Assembly (NCBI RefSeq): GCF_021216675.1 | Contig: NZ_CP086120.1 | Span: forward strand, 2,958,501-3,022,500 | DNA: 64,000 bases | Reading direction: 5' to 3' | Origin: Streptomyces gobiensis | GTDB lineage: Bacteria > Actinomycetota > Actinomycetes > Streptomycetales > Streptomycetaceae | Part shown: one piece after another, positions 56,996 through 64,000 of the stretch | Layout of the letters: each line of letters opens with the position of its first letter | How positions within the stretch are numbered: position 1 is the stretch's first letter | Program-made: the position numbers and the translations under genes | The notes under the pieces: model-generated | Databases searched by the model: none | The model's input: the letters and a program-made list of their open reading frames with translations, nothing else | Told to the model about the DNA's origin: nothing

Positions 56996-57502
56996 GGAGC
57001 CCCGCTGCTCCAGCCGGTGCTGGTGCCAGCGCTCCATCAGAGAGCTGAGCTCCTTGCGCATGAACTCGAAGAACTCCGCCGTCTCGGCCAGCCGGTGACC
57101 GGCGGGGGTGTCGGGGCCAAGGGCGTCGATGCCCGCCTTGAAGGTGCTCATCCAGCGGCCTATGACGGCGTCGCGGTTGGTCAGCGCCTCGTACCAGACG
57201 TCCGCGTGCACCCGGTAGCGCTCGCGCCGGGAGCCGGGCACGCGCTCGCGGGTGACCATATGGACCTGGGCGAGATAGCGAACCGCGCCGGAGACCGCGG
57301 CCGGGCTGATCTGCAGCCGCTCGGCGAGCTCGGCGGAGCTGAGTGCTCCGGAGTCGGAGGCGAGAAGGCATGCGAAGACGCGCGAGGCCATCCGCTGCAT
57401 ACCGGCTTCGGTGAGATCCGCGGCGAACCGCTCGACGAAGGCCGACACCGCTTCGTCGTATGCGCTGGAATGCTCAGGCTGTTCTTCGTTCTTGGACACC
57501 AC
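56963..57502 (-). CDS. GbsR/MarR-type transcriptional regulator
   Basis: 179 residues. The winged helix is LSSAELAERLQISPAAVSGAVRYLAQVHMVTRERVPGSRRERYRV (key part ISPAAVSGAVRYL). The C-terminal helices MRKELSSLMERWHQHR mediate dimerisation. Divergent from an ABC exporter, with an 18-bp perfect palindrome between them, so it probably represses the exporter and is relieved by a substrate. GTG codons at 57502 and 57499; GGGAGG lies 8 nt before the first. Confidence 0.88.
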   Translation of the reverse strand: MVSKNEEQPEHSSAYDEAVSAFVERFAADLTEAGMQRMASRVFACLLASDSGALSSAELAERLQISPAAVSGAVRYLAQVHMVTRERVPGSRRERYRVHADVWYEALTNRDAVIGRWMSTFKAGIDALGPDTPAGHRLAETAEFFEFMRKELSSLMERWHQHRLEQRGSSAPGDGQPEG

Positions 57503-57556
57503 TTCACCATCCTCCCAGGTGGGGAGCCCGCCTCATGGTTTTTAGCGTTCCATAAC

Positions 57557-57574
57557 CTTCACAAATTTGTGAAG
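57557..57574. promoter_or_regulatory. 18-bp perfect palindromic operator
   Basis: CTTCACAAATTTGTGAAG, perfect two-fold symmetry, 20 bp before the ABC ATPase start and 55 bp from the regulator start. AT-rich in a GC-rich genome. The likely binding site of the GbsR/MarR-type protein. Confidence 0.85.
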
Positions 57575-57593
57575 TTAGCGTAGCTTCTCAAGT

Positions 57594-58571
57594 ATGACCA
57601 CGGCAACCACGGCCACAGCCACCACCACAGCCATCTCCGTATCCGGCCTCGTCAAGACCTTCGGCCGTACACGGGCCCTCGACGGCCTCGACTTCAGCGT
57701 TACGGCCGGGGAGGTACACGGCTTCCTCGGCCCCAATGGTGCGGGCAAGTCGACCACCATCCGGGTCCTGCTCGGCCTGCTCCGCGCAGACTCCGGCACG
57801 GCCCGGATGCTCGGCCGTGATCCCTGGCACGACGCCGTCGAGCTGCACAAACGCCTCGCATACGTGCCCGGCGACGTGGAGCTCTGGCCCAATCTCACCG
57901 GCGGCGAGGCCATCGACCTGCTTGCCCGGCTGCGCGGTGGGATCTCCCGGGAGCGCCGCGATGAGCTCATCGAGCGCTTCGACCTCGACCCCACCAAGAA
58001 GGGGCGCAGCTACTCCAAGGGCAACCGGCAGAAGGTCGCCATCGTGGCCGCGCTGGCCTCCGACGCCGAGCTGCTGATCCTGGACGAGCCCACATCGGGG
58101 CTCGACCCGCTGATGGAAGTGGTCTTCCAGGACGTCATCTTCCAGGCCAGGGCGGCGGGCAAGACCGTGCTGCTCTCCAGCCATATCCTCGCCCAGGTCG
58201 AGAAGCTCGCCGACCGGATCAGCATCATCCGGCTTGGCAAGATCGTCCAGTCCGGGACGCTGAGCGAAATGCGCCACCTCACCCGGACCACGATCGAGGC
58301 GGAGACCGAACAGCCGGCCACCGGCTTTCACACGCTTCCCGGGGTGCACGATCTGCGGACCGCGGACGGACGGGTGCGCTTCGCCGTGGACGGCGACCAC
58401 CTCGATGGCGTCGTACGTCGCCTGGGCGAGCTCGGCCTCCGCAGCCTGACCAGCCATCCGCCGACGCTCGAAGAGCTCATGCTGCGCCACTACGGCGATG
58501 AGCTCGCCGAGACCAACGGCAGCGGCAAGGGCAATGGCAGCGGCAACGCCAGCAACGGAGACGTCCGATGA
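57594..58571 (+). CDS. ABC exporter ATPase
   Basis: 325 residues: Walker [11 protein letters not shown], signature [15 protein letters not shown], Walker [13 protein letters not shown], and H-loop SSHIL. Matches the DrrA/CcmA-type drug exporter ATPases. The C-terminal about 90 residues form the extra domain usual in this group, ending in a Gly/Ser/Asn-rich tail ([13 protein letters not shown]). ATG 20 bp downstream of the operator palindrome. The stop overlaps the permease start (ATGA). Confidence 0.93.
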   Translation: MTTATTATATTTAISVSGLVKTFGRTRALDGLDFSVTAGEVHGFLGPNGAGKSTTIRVLLGLLRADSGTARMLGRDPWHDAVELHKRLAYVPGDVELWPNLTGGEAIDLLARLRGGISRERRDELIERFDLDPTKKGRSYSKGNRQKVAIVAALASDAELLILDEPTSGLDPLMEVVFQDVIFQARAAGKTVLLSSHILAQVEKLADRISIIRLGKIVQSGTLSEMRHLTRTTIEAETEQPATGFHTLPGVHDLRTADGRVRFAVDGDHLDGVVRRLGELGLRSLTSHPPTLEELMLRHYGDELAETNGSGKGNGSGNASNGDVR

Positions 58572-60226
58572 CCACCACCGCCCCCGCCCCCAGGGCGCCG
58601 GAGCGCGCCGAGCGCGCCGCCGGGGGCGACACCCTGGCCGGAACCGGCGCTCTCCTCCGGTTCGCCCTGCGCCGGGACCGGATCCGCCTCCCGGTCTGGA
58701 TCCTCGCCCTGTGGCTCGGCACCCTGCTGACGGCCCAGAGCTACCAGGACCTCTACGCCACAGCGGCCGAGCGGCAGTCGGTCGCCGAAACCATGGACAG
58801 CCCCGCCGGGCTCGCCATGTCCGGGCCGAGCCGCTATCTGGCCGACTACACCTACGGCTCGATGCTGAGCCACCAGATGCTCGGCTTTGTCACCATCCTG
58901 GTGGCGATCATGAGCGTGCTGATCGTCTGCCGGCACACCCGCACCGAGGAGGAGACGGGCCGCGCCGAGCTGGTGCGCTCCACCGTCGTCGGACGGCACG
59001 CCTATCTGACGGCCGCGCTGACGGTGGCGCTCCTCGCCAACCTCGCCCTGGCCCTGCTGCTCACCGTGGGCCTGGCCGGGCTGGGGATCGAGGGCATCAC
59101 CTGGGGCGGCTCCCTGCTCTACGGTGCCGCGCACGCCGCGGTGGGCCTCGTCTTCGCGGCCGTCGCCGCGGTGACCGTGCAGCTCACCGCGCACTCCCGG
59201 GGCGCCTCCGGGATGGCGCTCGCGGTGCTCGGCGTCGCCTATGTGCTGCGCGTCTCGGGCGATGTGGGCAGCGACGCGATGGCGTGGCTGTCGCCCATCG
59301 GCTGGGCCCAGCGCACCTACGCGTATGTCGACGACCGCTGGTGGCCGCTGCTTCCGGCGCTCGTACTGACCGCGGTCGCCGCCACGGCGGCGTATGCGCT
59401 CAGCACCCGCCGGGACGTCGGCGCCGGTCTGCGGGCGGCCCGGCTGGGCCGGGCGACCGCCTCCGAGTGGCTCGTCCACCCGTTCGGCTTCGCGCTGCGG
59501 CTGCACCGCGGGCTGCTGACCGGCTTTGGCGCCGGGCTGTTCTTCATGGGCGTCTCGTACGGGTCGATCCTGGGCGAAGCCGAGAAGATGCTGGAGAACG
59601 TCACCGCGCTGGAGGAGGCGCTCGATGAGATCGGCGGGGGCTCGGTCGCCGAGTCTTTCGCCTCCATGGCCATGGTCGTGGTCGCGATCGTCGCTTCCAT
59701 CTATGTGGTGATGGCCGCGCTGCGACCCCGCGCTGAGGAGAGCACGGGCCGGGCCGAGCCACTGCTGGCCACCGCGCTGTCCCGCGCCCGCTGGGCCGGC
59801 AGCCACCTGGCCGTCGCCATGACCGGCGGCACCGTGCTGCTGCTCCTGGCCGGTCTCGGCTTCGGTCTGACGGGGGCGGCGTCCGTGGGGGACAGCAGCC
59901 TGCTGCCCAGGCTGCTCGGCGCGGCGGTGGCCTACGCACCGGCGCTCTGGGTGACCGCCGGGGTCACGGTGGTGCTCTTCGGCTGGCTGCCACGGGCGAG
60001 CGCGGCGGCGTGGCTGGTCGTGGTGTACGCCTTTGTCGTCGGCTATCTGGGGCAGATCCTGCGGTTCCCGGACTGGATGAACAACCTCTCCCCCTTCGGG
60101 CACGTACCGCGGCTGCCCGCGGCGTCACTGGACTGGACACCGCTGGTGATCCTCACCGCACTGGCGGCCGCCCTGGTGGCCGTCGGCCTGGCGGGCCTGC
60201 GCCGCCGGGACCTGGAGAGCAAGTAG
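58568..60226 (+). CDS. ABC exporter permease
   Basis: 552 residues, about twelve membrane helices in two similar halves, an arrangement seen in fused or double-length ABC-2 permeases (segments such as [15 protein letters not shown] and [19 protein letters not shown]). Forms an exporter with the coupled ATPase, probably for a lipophilic drug or antimicrobial. ATG at 58568 overlaps the ATPase stop. No lipoprotein or other accessory follows. Confidence 0.9.
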   Translation: MTTTAPAPRAPERAERAAGGDTLAGTGALLRFALRRDRIRLPVWILALWLGTLLTAQSYQDLYATAAERQSVAETMDSPAGLAMSGPSRYLADYTYGSMLSHQMLGFVTILVAIMSVLIVCRHTRTEEETGRAELVRSTVVGRHAYLTAALTVALLANLALALLLTVGLAGLGIEGITWGGSLLYGAAHAAVGLVFAAVAAVTVQLTAHSRGASGMALAVLGVAYVLRVSGDVGSDAMAWLSPIGWAQRTYAYVDDRWWPLLPALVLTAVAATAAYALSTRRDVGAGLRAARLGRATASEWLVHPFGFALRLHRGLLTGFGAGLFFMGVSYGSILGEAEKMLENVTALEEALDEIGGGSVAESFASMAMVVVAIVASIYVVMAALRPRAEESTGRAEPLLATALSRARWAGSHLAVAMTGGTVLLLLAGLGFGLTGAASVGDSSLLPRLLGAAVAYAPALWVTAGVTVVLFGWLPRASAAAWLVVVYAFVVGYLGQILRFPDWMNNLSPFGHVPRLPAASLDWTPLVILTALAAALVAVGLAGLRRRDLESK

Positions 60227-60389
60227 GCGGCACGTAGCCACGCCCACGGTTGGGCCAACGAGACACCCGGCGGGAGGTACAGCGGGTGCGGCGCACCCGG
60301 GGCCCTGATCGCATGAGTGGCGAGGCGCGCAATGCTCCGCGGGGGAACCGCCCCCGCACGCGCCCCACCTGATGGAGGTCACGCTTCTC

Positions 60390-61010
60390 ATGAAGATGCG
60401 CTCTCTCGCGGCCGCGGCCGCGTCCACCGCACTCGTCCTCACTACGGCCGGTCCTGCCGTAGCGGGTGGCGACCCCAGCGACGCGGGCGGTCTGAAGATC
60501 ATCCCGTCGTCCGCCGGGGCGGGTGCCACAGTAAAGGTCAAGGCACTCTGCAAGGCCGGGGGCGAGGGCACCGTCGCTTCCAGAGCCTTCGAGGAAAGCC
60601 GGGCCCTTCTCGACGGGCGTCACCACGATGGTGACCACCACGACGGTGACCACCACGACGATCGCGACCACGGTACCAAGGGCAAGGAGGGCAAGGACGG
60701 CAAGGAGGACATGATCCACCACCACAAGCCGTTCGCCAAGGCCACGGTCCGGCACGAGGGTCTGAAGAAGGGCGAGACGTTCAAGGTCGTCGGCTTCTGC
60801 AAGGACGGCAAGCAGCTGACCGGCACCTTCACCTTCACTGGTGTCAGCGGTGGTGCGCACGCCGGTCTGGGCGGCCTCTCGGGCGGCTCCGGCTCCAGCC
60901 TCTCGGTCACCACCACAACGGCTGCCAGCGTCGCGGGCGGACTGGCCGTGGCCGGGGTCGCCGGCTACGTACTCGTCTGGCGTCGCCGAGCAGGCGCCGA
61001 CCACGCATGA
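60390..61010 (+). CDS. Secreted His/Asp-rich protein with C-terminal membrane anchor
   Basis: 206 residues. The signal peptide is LAAAAASTALVLTTAGPAVA. The mature region contains three near-identical HHDGD units (about residues 75-90) and a later MIHHHKPF, a metal-binding character. Two Cys (ALCKAGGE, GFCKDGK) may form a disulfide. The C-terminal helix (VAGGLAVAGVAGYVLVW) and RRR tail look like a cell-wall sorting end, but no LPxTG or LAxTG motif precedes it. The ATG at 60390 is preferred over 60372 for the signal peptide. The sortase gene overlaps its stop. Confidence 0.75.
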   Translation: MKMRSLAAAAASTALVLTTAGPAVAGGDPSDAGGLKIIPSSAGAGATVKVKALCKAGGEGTVASRAFEESRALLDGRHHDGDHHDGDHHDDRDHGTKGKEGKDGKEDMIHHHKPFAKATVRHEGLKKGETFKVVGFCKDGKQLTGTFTFTGVSGGAHAGLGGLSGGSGSSLSVTTTTAASVAGGLAVAGVAGYVLVWRRRAGADHA

Positions 61011-61702
61011 GGCACCCCCGGATAGCCATGACCACCCGACAGCAGCGGCTCGCGGCCCGCGGCCGCCGTCTTGAGACGGTGACCGCGGCCGTGACCGTGC
61101 TCGCCGCCGCCATACTGTGCGCCGCCGTGCCCGCCGACGAGGACCGCACCGCCAGCCAGCGGCGTATGAAGGAACAGACTCAGGTGGCCAAGGGCGTTTC
61201 CCGGCCCGAAGCCGTCGACACCCGGCCGCCGCTCAGCGATCCCGTCCAGCTGCCCCGCTCGGAGCCCACCCGGGTGCTCATCCCGCAACTCGGCACGGAT
61301 ATCGAGGTCTTCGCCGCCGATGCCGAGGACGACGGCACTCCGCCGACACCGGACGAGAACGACGCCCTGCGCGCGGCCTGGTACCAGGGTGGCCCGGCCC
61401 CCGGCGAGCAGGGACCCGCGCTGCTCATCGGGCACCTCGACACCGATGATGGCCCGGCCGCCTTCGCCGGGCTCGGCTCGCTGGAACCGGGGGCGGAGAT
61501 CCATGTCGAGCGGGAGGACGGCGACACCGCCGTCTTCACCGTGGACTCGGTCGAGCAGTATCAGAAGGACGACTTCCCCAACGACCGGGTCTACGGGCTC
61601 ACCAGGACTCCGCAACTGCGACTGATCACCTGCGGCGGCAGCTGGAGCCAGGAGGACGGCTACGACGCGAACATCGTCGCCTTCGCCAGCCTCAAGAGCT
61701 GA
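61007..61702 (+). CDS. Class F sortase
   Basis: 231 residues, N-terminal anchor helix (LETVTAAVTVLAAAILCA) then the sortase beta-barrel. His143 in LLIGHLDT, Cys209 in LITCGGSW and Arg in LRLITC are the catalytic set. Class F enzymes are typical of actinobacteria. ATG at 61007 overlaps the stop of the His-rich protein gene (ATGA), so the two are coupled and the neighbour is the probable substrate. An alternative ATG is at 61028. Confidence 0.87.
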   Translation: MRHPRIAMTTRQQRLAARGRRLETVTAAVTVLAAAILCAAVPADEDRTASQRRMKEQTQVAKGVSRPEAVDTRPPLSDPVQLPRSEPTRVLIPQLGTDIEVFAADAEDDGTPPTPDENDALRAAWYQGGPAPGEQGPALLIGHLDTDDGPAAFAGLGSLEPGAEIHVEREDGDTAVFTVDSVEQYQKDDFPNDRVYGLTRTPQLRLITCGGSWSQEDGYDANIVAFASLKS

Positions 61703-61842
61703 TCACCTCCTTGGGGTGCCTCCTCGTGCAACAGCGTGATCAGCGCGAAGAGCGAGGCCAGCAGAGCCAGGATGGCCAGGGCGGCGACCAGTACCGCCCC
61801 CCAGGACCAAGGACAGTCCGCCCATAACCTCTTCAGCCTCAT
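61660..61842 (-). CDS. Small single-helix membrane protein
   Basis: 60 residues: basic N-terminus MRLKRLWADCPW, one helix (GAVLVAALAILALLASLFALI), then a hydrophilic tail. A strong GGGAGGAG site sits 7 nt before the ATG at 61842, which supports translation. The 3' end overlaps the convergent sortase gene by 43 bp. Function unknown. Confidence 0.6.
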   Translation of the reverse strand: MRLKRLWADCPWSWGAVLVAALAILALLASLFALITLLHEEAPQGGDQLLRLAKATMFAS

Positions 61843-61961
61843 CGTGGAGCTCCTCCCCGTATCCTCTGGTCCGGCTGAGGATACGGCGAATAGGTTCACT
61901 GCACACGAAGTCGCTCCAGCCCGCTCCTCTTACGCCTCCAGCCCGCTCCCCGCCCCCGCCC

Positions 61962-62408
61962 TCACCCCTCAATCCCCTCCAGGGCGCCGGAGAGCCGTTC
62001 CAGAGCCGCCACCAGCTGTGCCAACTCCGCCTCCCCGCCGACCGCTTCGGTCAGCCGGACCGCGAACTCCGCATGGCCCGGCCCGATTTGTTCGATGGCA
62101 GCCCGGCCCTCCTCGGTCGGTGTGAGCAGCTTCGCCCGGCGGTGCGCGGGGTTCGGTTCGTATGCCGCCAGCCCCCGCTCGACCAGCAGATCGGCGATGC
62201 GCTGCACGCTCTGCCGGGTGATGCCCATCGTGCGGGCGATCCCCGCCACCGGCAGCGGCTCACGCAGCACCGCGCCGAGCACCTGCCACCAGGCGGCGGT
62301 CAGCCCGGCGGGCTTGGCCAGGCCCTCGGCGACGGTCAGAAACTGGCCGTTCAGCCGGAAGGAGGTGAGCGCCGCCCGACTGAGGAGCTCCTGTTCGGCA
62401 CGGCTCAT
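61962..62408 (-). CDS. MarR-family regulator
   Basis: 148 residues. The HTH is LPVAGIARTMGITRQSVQRIADLLVERGL and the wing AAYEPNPAHRRAKLLTPTEEG (core NPAHRRAKLL). It overlaps the DJ-1/PfpI gene by 4 bp (ATGA). The two symmetrical GACAG-N4-CTGTC sites before that gene are probable targets, giving autoregulation of the pair. Confidence 0.92.
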   Translation of the reverse strand: MSRAEQELLSRAALTSFRLNGQFLTVAEGLAKPAGLTAAWWQVLGAVLREPLPVAGIARTMGITRQSVQRIADLLVERGLAAYEPNPAHRRAKLLTPTEEGRAAIEQIGPGHAEFAVRLTEAVGGEAELAQLVAALERLSGALEGIEG

Positions 62409-63022
62409 CCGGCCGCTCCCCCGGCACCCTCGGCCGCCACCGCGACCTCATAGGCGCTGACATCCGAGTGCGCGTACAGCCGGAACCAGGCGTCCAGCAC
62501 CGCCGGCTCCAGCAGCTCCAGCCGGGCGAGGATCTCCCGGGCGAAGGCCACAGGCTCGGTGGGCCCGGCAGTGATCACATCGCGGTCGGTCACCGCGTCC
62601 GCCTCGCGGTAGTGCGCGCCGCCCGCGTAGCCCGTCATCTCCAGCACCGGCGCGACCGAGCTGGTGTGCTTACGGTCGTCCAGCAGCCCCTCGGCCGCCA
62701 GCGCGCTGGTCGCCCCGCAGATCGCCGCGACCGGCACCCCGGCGGCCAGGAACTCCCGGGCCTTGGCGGCGAACGGCGGGATCGCCCGCTCCCAGTCGCC
62801 CGCGCCCGGCAGAACCAGCATCGCGCTGTCCTGCGGACGCAGCTGGTCCAGTGTGCGGTCGGGCAGCACACTCAGCCCGCCCATGGTCGTCACCGGCTCC
62901 GGCTGCTGAGCGACGGTGATCACCTGGCAGCCGTTCTTCCGCAGATACGGGGTCACATGCCCGATCTCCCAGTCAGCGAGCCCGTCGTACAGGGCTATGT
63001 GCACGGTCTTGGTGGCTATCAT
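62405..63022 (-). CDS. DJ-1/PfpI-family protein
   Basis: 205 residues. The nucleophile elbow AICGATSALA carries the conserved Cys, preceded by LPGAGDWERAIPPF. Members act as glyoxalases, chaperones or amidases; the exact role cannot be read here. ATG at 63022 is chosen because GACAG sites lie directly upstream; a longer frame exists. Co-translated with the MarR gene, divergent from a class III aminotransferase gene. Confidence 0.88.
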   Translation of the reverse strand: MIATKTVHIALYDGLADWEIGHVTPYLRKNGCQVITVAQQPEPVTTMGGLSVLPDRTLDQLRPQDSAMLVLPGAGDWERAIPPFAAKAREFLAAGVPVAAICGATSALAAEGLLDDRKHTSSVAPVLEMTGYAGGAHYREADAVTDRDVITAGPTEPVAFAREILARLELLEPAVLDAWFRLYAHSDVSAYEVAVAAEGAGGAAG

Positions 63023-63055
63023 GACAGTAGTCTGTCGAGAGGACAGCATGCTGTC
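63023..63055. promoter_or_regulatory. Two GACAG-N4-CTGTC operator sites
   Basis: Site 1 is 63023-63036 (spacer TAGT) and site 2 is 63042-63055 (spacer CATG, making a perfect 14-bp palindrome). Centres are 19 bp apart, about two helical turns, directly before the DJ-1 ATG. Likely bound by the MarR protein encoded downstream. Confidence 0.8.
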
Positions 63056-63151
63056 AATAGCGATGGCGAGCTAGGCTGAAGATCCCGAGCGCGTGCGCAC
63101 GGCGTCAGAGGCAAGAGGGCAAGAGGCAGGATGCAAGAGGTTGAGGTACGT

Positions 63152-64000
63152 ATGAGCAGCAAGGAAGCGGTCAAGGCCGCCGACCGTGCGCATGTCTTCC
63201 ACTCCTGGTCCGCCCAGGGCCTCATCGACCCGCTTCCCGTCGAACGGGCCGCGGGCTCGTACTTCTGGGACTACGACGGCAGGCGCTACCTCGACTTCTC
63301 CTCCCAGCTGGTGAACACCAACATCGGCCACCAGCACCCCAAGGTCGTCGCCGCGATCCAGGAGCAGGCGGCGAAGATGTGCACCGTCGCCCCCGGCTTC
63401 GCGGTGGACGTACGCTCCGAGGCCGCCCGGCTGATCGCCGAGCGCACCCCTGGTGATCTGGACAAGATCTTCTTCACCAATGGCGGCGCCGAGGCCGTGG
63501 AGAACGCCGTACGGATGGCCCGGCTGCACACCGGCCGCCCCAAGCTGCTGTCCGCCTACCGTTCGTACCACGGCGCCACCGCCGCCGCGATCAACCTCAC
63601 CGGGGATCCGCGCCGTTGGGCCTCCGATACCGGCTCCGCGGGCGTCGTCCACTTCTGGGGGCCGTACCTCTACCGTTCGCACTTCCACGCCGAGACCGAG
63701 CAGCAGGAGTGCGCACGGGCGCTGGCGCACCTTGAGGAGACCGTCGCCTTCGAGGGCCCGCAGACCATTGCCGCGATCATCCTGGAGACCGTCGTCGGCG
63801 GCGGGGGCATCCTGGTGCCGCCGCCCGGCTACCTCCAGGGCGTACGCGACCTCTGCGACCGCTACGGCATCGTCCTTGTCTTCGACGAGGTCATGGCGGG
63901 CTTCGGCCGTACGGGCGCGTGGTTCGCCCTCGACCACTTCGGCGTCACCCCGGATCTGCTGACCTTCGCCAAGGGCGTCAACTCCGGCTATGTGCCGCTC
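63152..64000 (+). CDS. Class III aminotransferase, truncated by window end
   Basis: 283 codons are visible. TNGGAEAVENAVRMAR and SAYRSYHGATAAAINLTG bind PLP phosphate. VFDEVMAGFGRTG has the PLP-ring Asp, and Lys274 in TFAKGVNSGYVPL forms the Schiff base. Similar to omega-amino acid:pyruvate or 4-aminobutyrate aminotransferases; the substrate-determining C-terminal third is off the window. ATG at 63152 has GAGG 6-8 nt upstream; an alternative ATG is at 63131. Confidence 0.92.
   Translation, partial: MSSKEAVKAADRAHVFHSWSAQGLIDPLPVERAAGSYFWDYDGRRYLDFSSQLVNTNIGHQHPKVVAAIQEQAAKMCTVAPGFAVDVRSEAARLIAERTPGDLDKIFFTNGGAEAVENAVRMARLHTGRPKLLSAYRSYHGATAAAINLTGDPRRWASDTGSAGVVHFWGPYLYRSHFHAETEQQECARALAHLEETVAFEGPQTIAAIILETVVGGGGILVPPPGYLQGVRDLCDRYGIVLVFDEVMAGFGRTGAWFALDHFGVTPDLLTFAKGVNSGYVPL

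Overview
The window is a high-GC actinobacterial chromosome segment, almost certainly Streptomyces. The signs are very high GC with third-position bias, many GTG starts, GTGA/ATGA start-stop overlaps, an HspR-controlled dnaK-grpE-dnaJ-hspR operon, sortase F, and MEDS/RsbW-type regulators. From about 15.7 kb rightward, the gene content and order resemble the conserved Streptomyces core near the replication origin as I recall it (tRNA-Gly, dcd, dnaK operon, clpB, pyrE, fba, kynurenine genes, purA). A parS-like ParB site after pyrE fits an origin-proximal location.

Region 1 (1-6.8 kb) is accessory. A minus-strand block runs nitroreductase, TrpF-fold protein, eukaryotic (FUR1)-type uracil phosphoribosyltransferase, EamA exporter and an indigoidine synthetase-type NRPS (A domain with embedded oxidase, then T; the TE lies off the window). 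A MarR regulator is divergent. An IndC/BpsA enzyme beside phosphoribosyl-handling enzymes suggests a blue-pigment or C-nucleoside-like pathway and is the most promising biosynthetic lead here.

Region 2 (6.84-15.70 kb) is a decayed genomic island in tRNA-Gly(CCC). The 3' half of the tRNA and its terminator are duplicated at 6.8 kb. Beside the intact tRNA lie an AlpA-type excisionase gene and a gutted tyrosine integrase. The cargo is broken SRPBCC/DoxX and DUF3419-like genes, a LuxR-type protein, two lipoproteins, an I36-type secreted protein and a MacB-like three-gene ABC efflux operon.

Region 3 (15.66-32.4 kb) holds tRNA-Gly, a small zinc-ribbon protein, dcd, a secreted SGNH esterase with a lectin domain whose start codon sits inside a large inverted repeat, a Yip1-type membrane protein, an RsbW-like kinase with a MEDS-STAS protein, a large membrane Fe-S oxidoreductase, an M23 peptidase, a two-component system, a DUF4344 metallopeptidase and the dnaK operon.

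Region 4 (32.5-46.9 kb) holds a trypsin-like protease, clpB with an HspR box, a broken Uma2 gene, a YbjN-type protein, an aminotransferase, DUF2617 and spermidine synthase-like genes, an SRPBCC protein, an aldose epimerase, pyrE, fba and DUF3151.

Region 5 (46.9-64 kb) holds a kynurenine operon (kynA, kynU and a kynB-like hydrolase) with a 2 x 104 bp tandem repeat, a glycosyltransferase pair, a HigBA-like module with a frameshifted toxin, a P450, purA, a regulator/ABC exporter pair with an 18-bp palindromic operator, a His-rich surface protein with sortase F, a MarR/DJ-1 pair with duplicated operators, and a class III aminotransferase cut by the window end.

A family of long GC-rich intergenic repeats recurs at five gene 3' ends (about 23.7, 33.4, 39.5, 43.5 and 54.4 kb), one copy inverted. 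Several genes are broken in ways visible in the sequence: the DoxX-like gene, the integrase, the Uma2 gene and the toxin.
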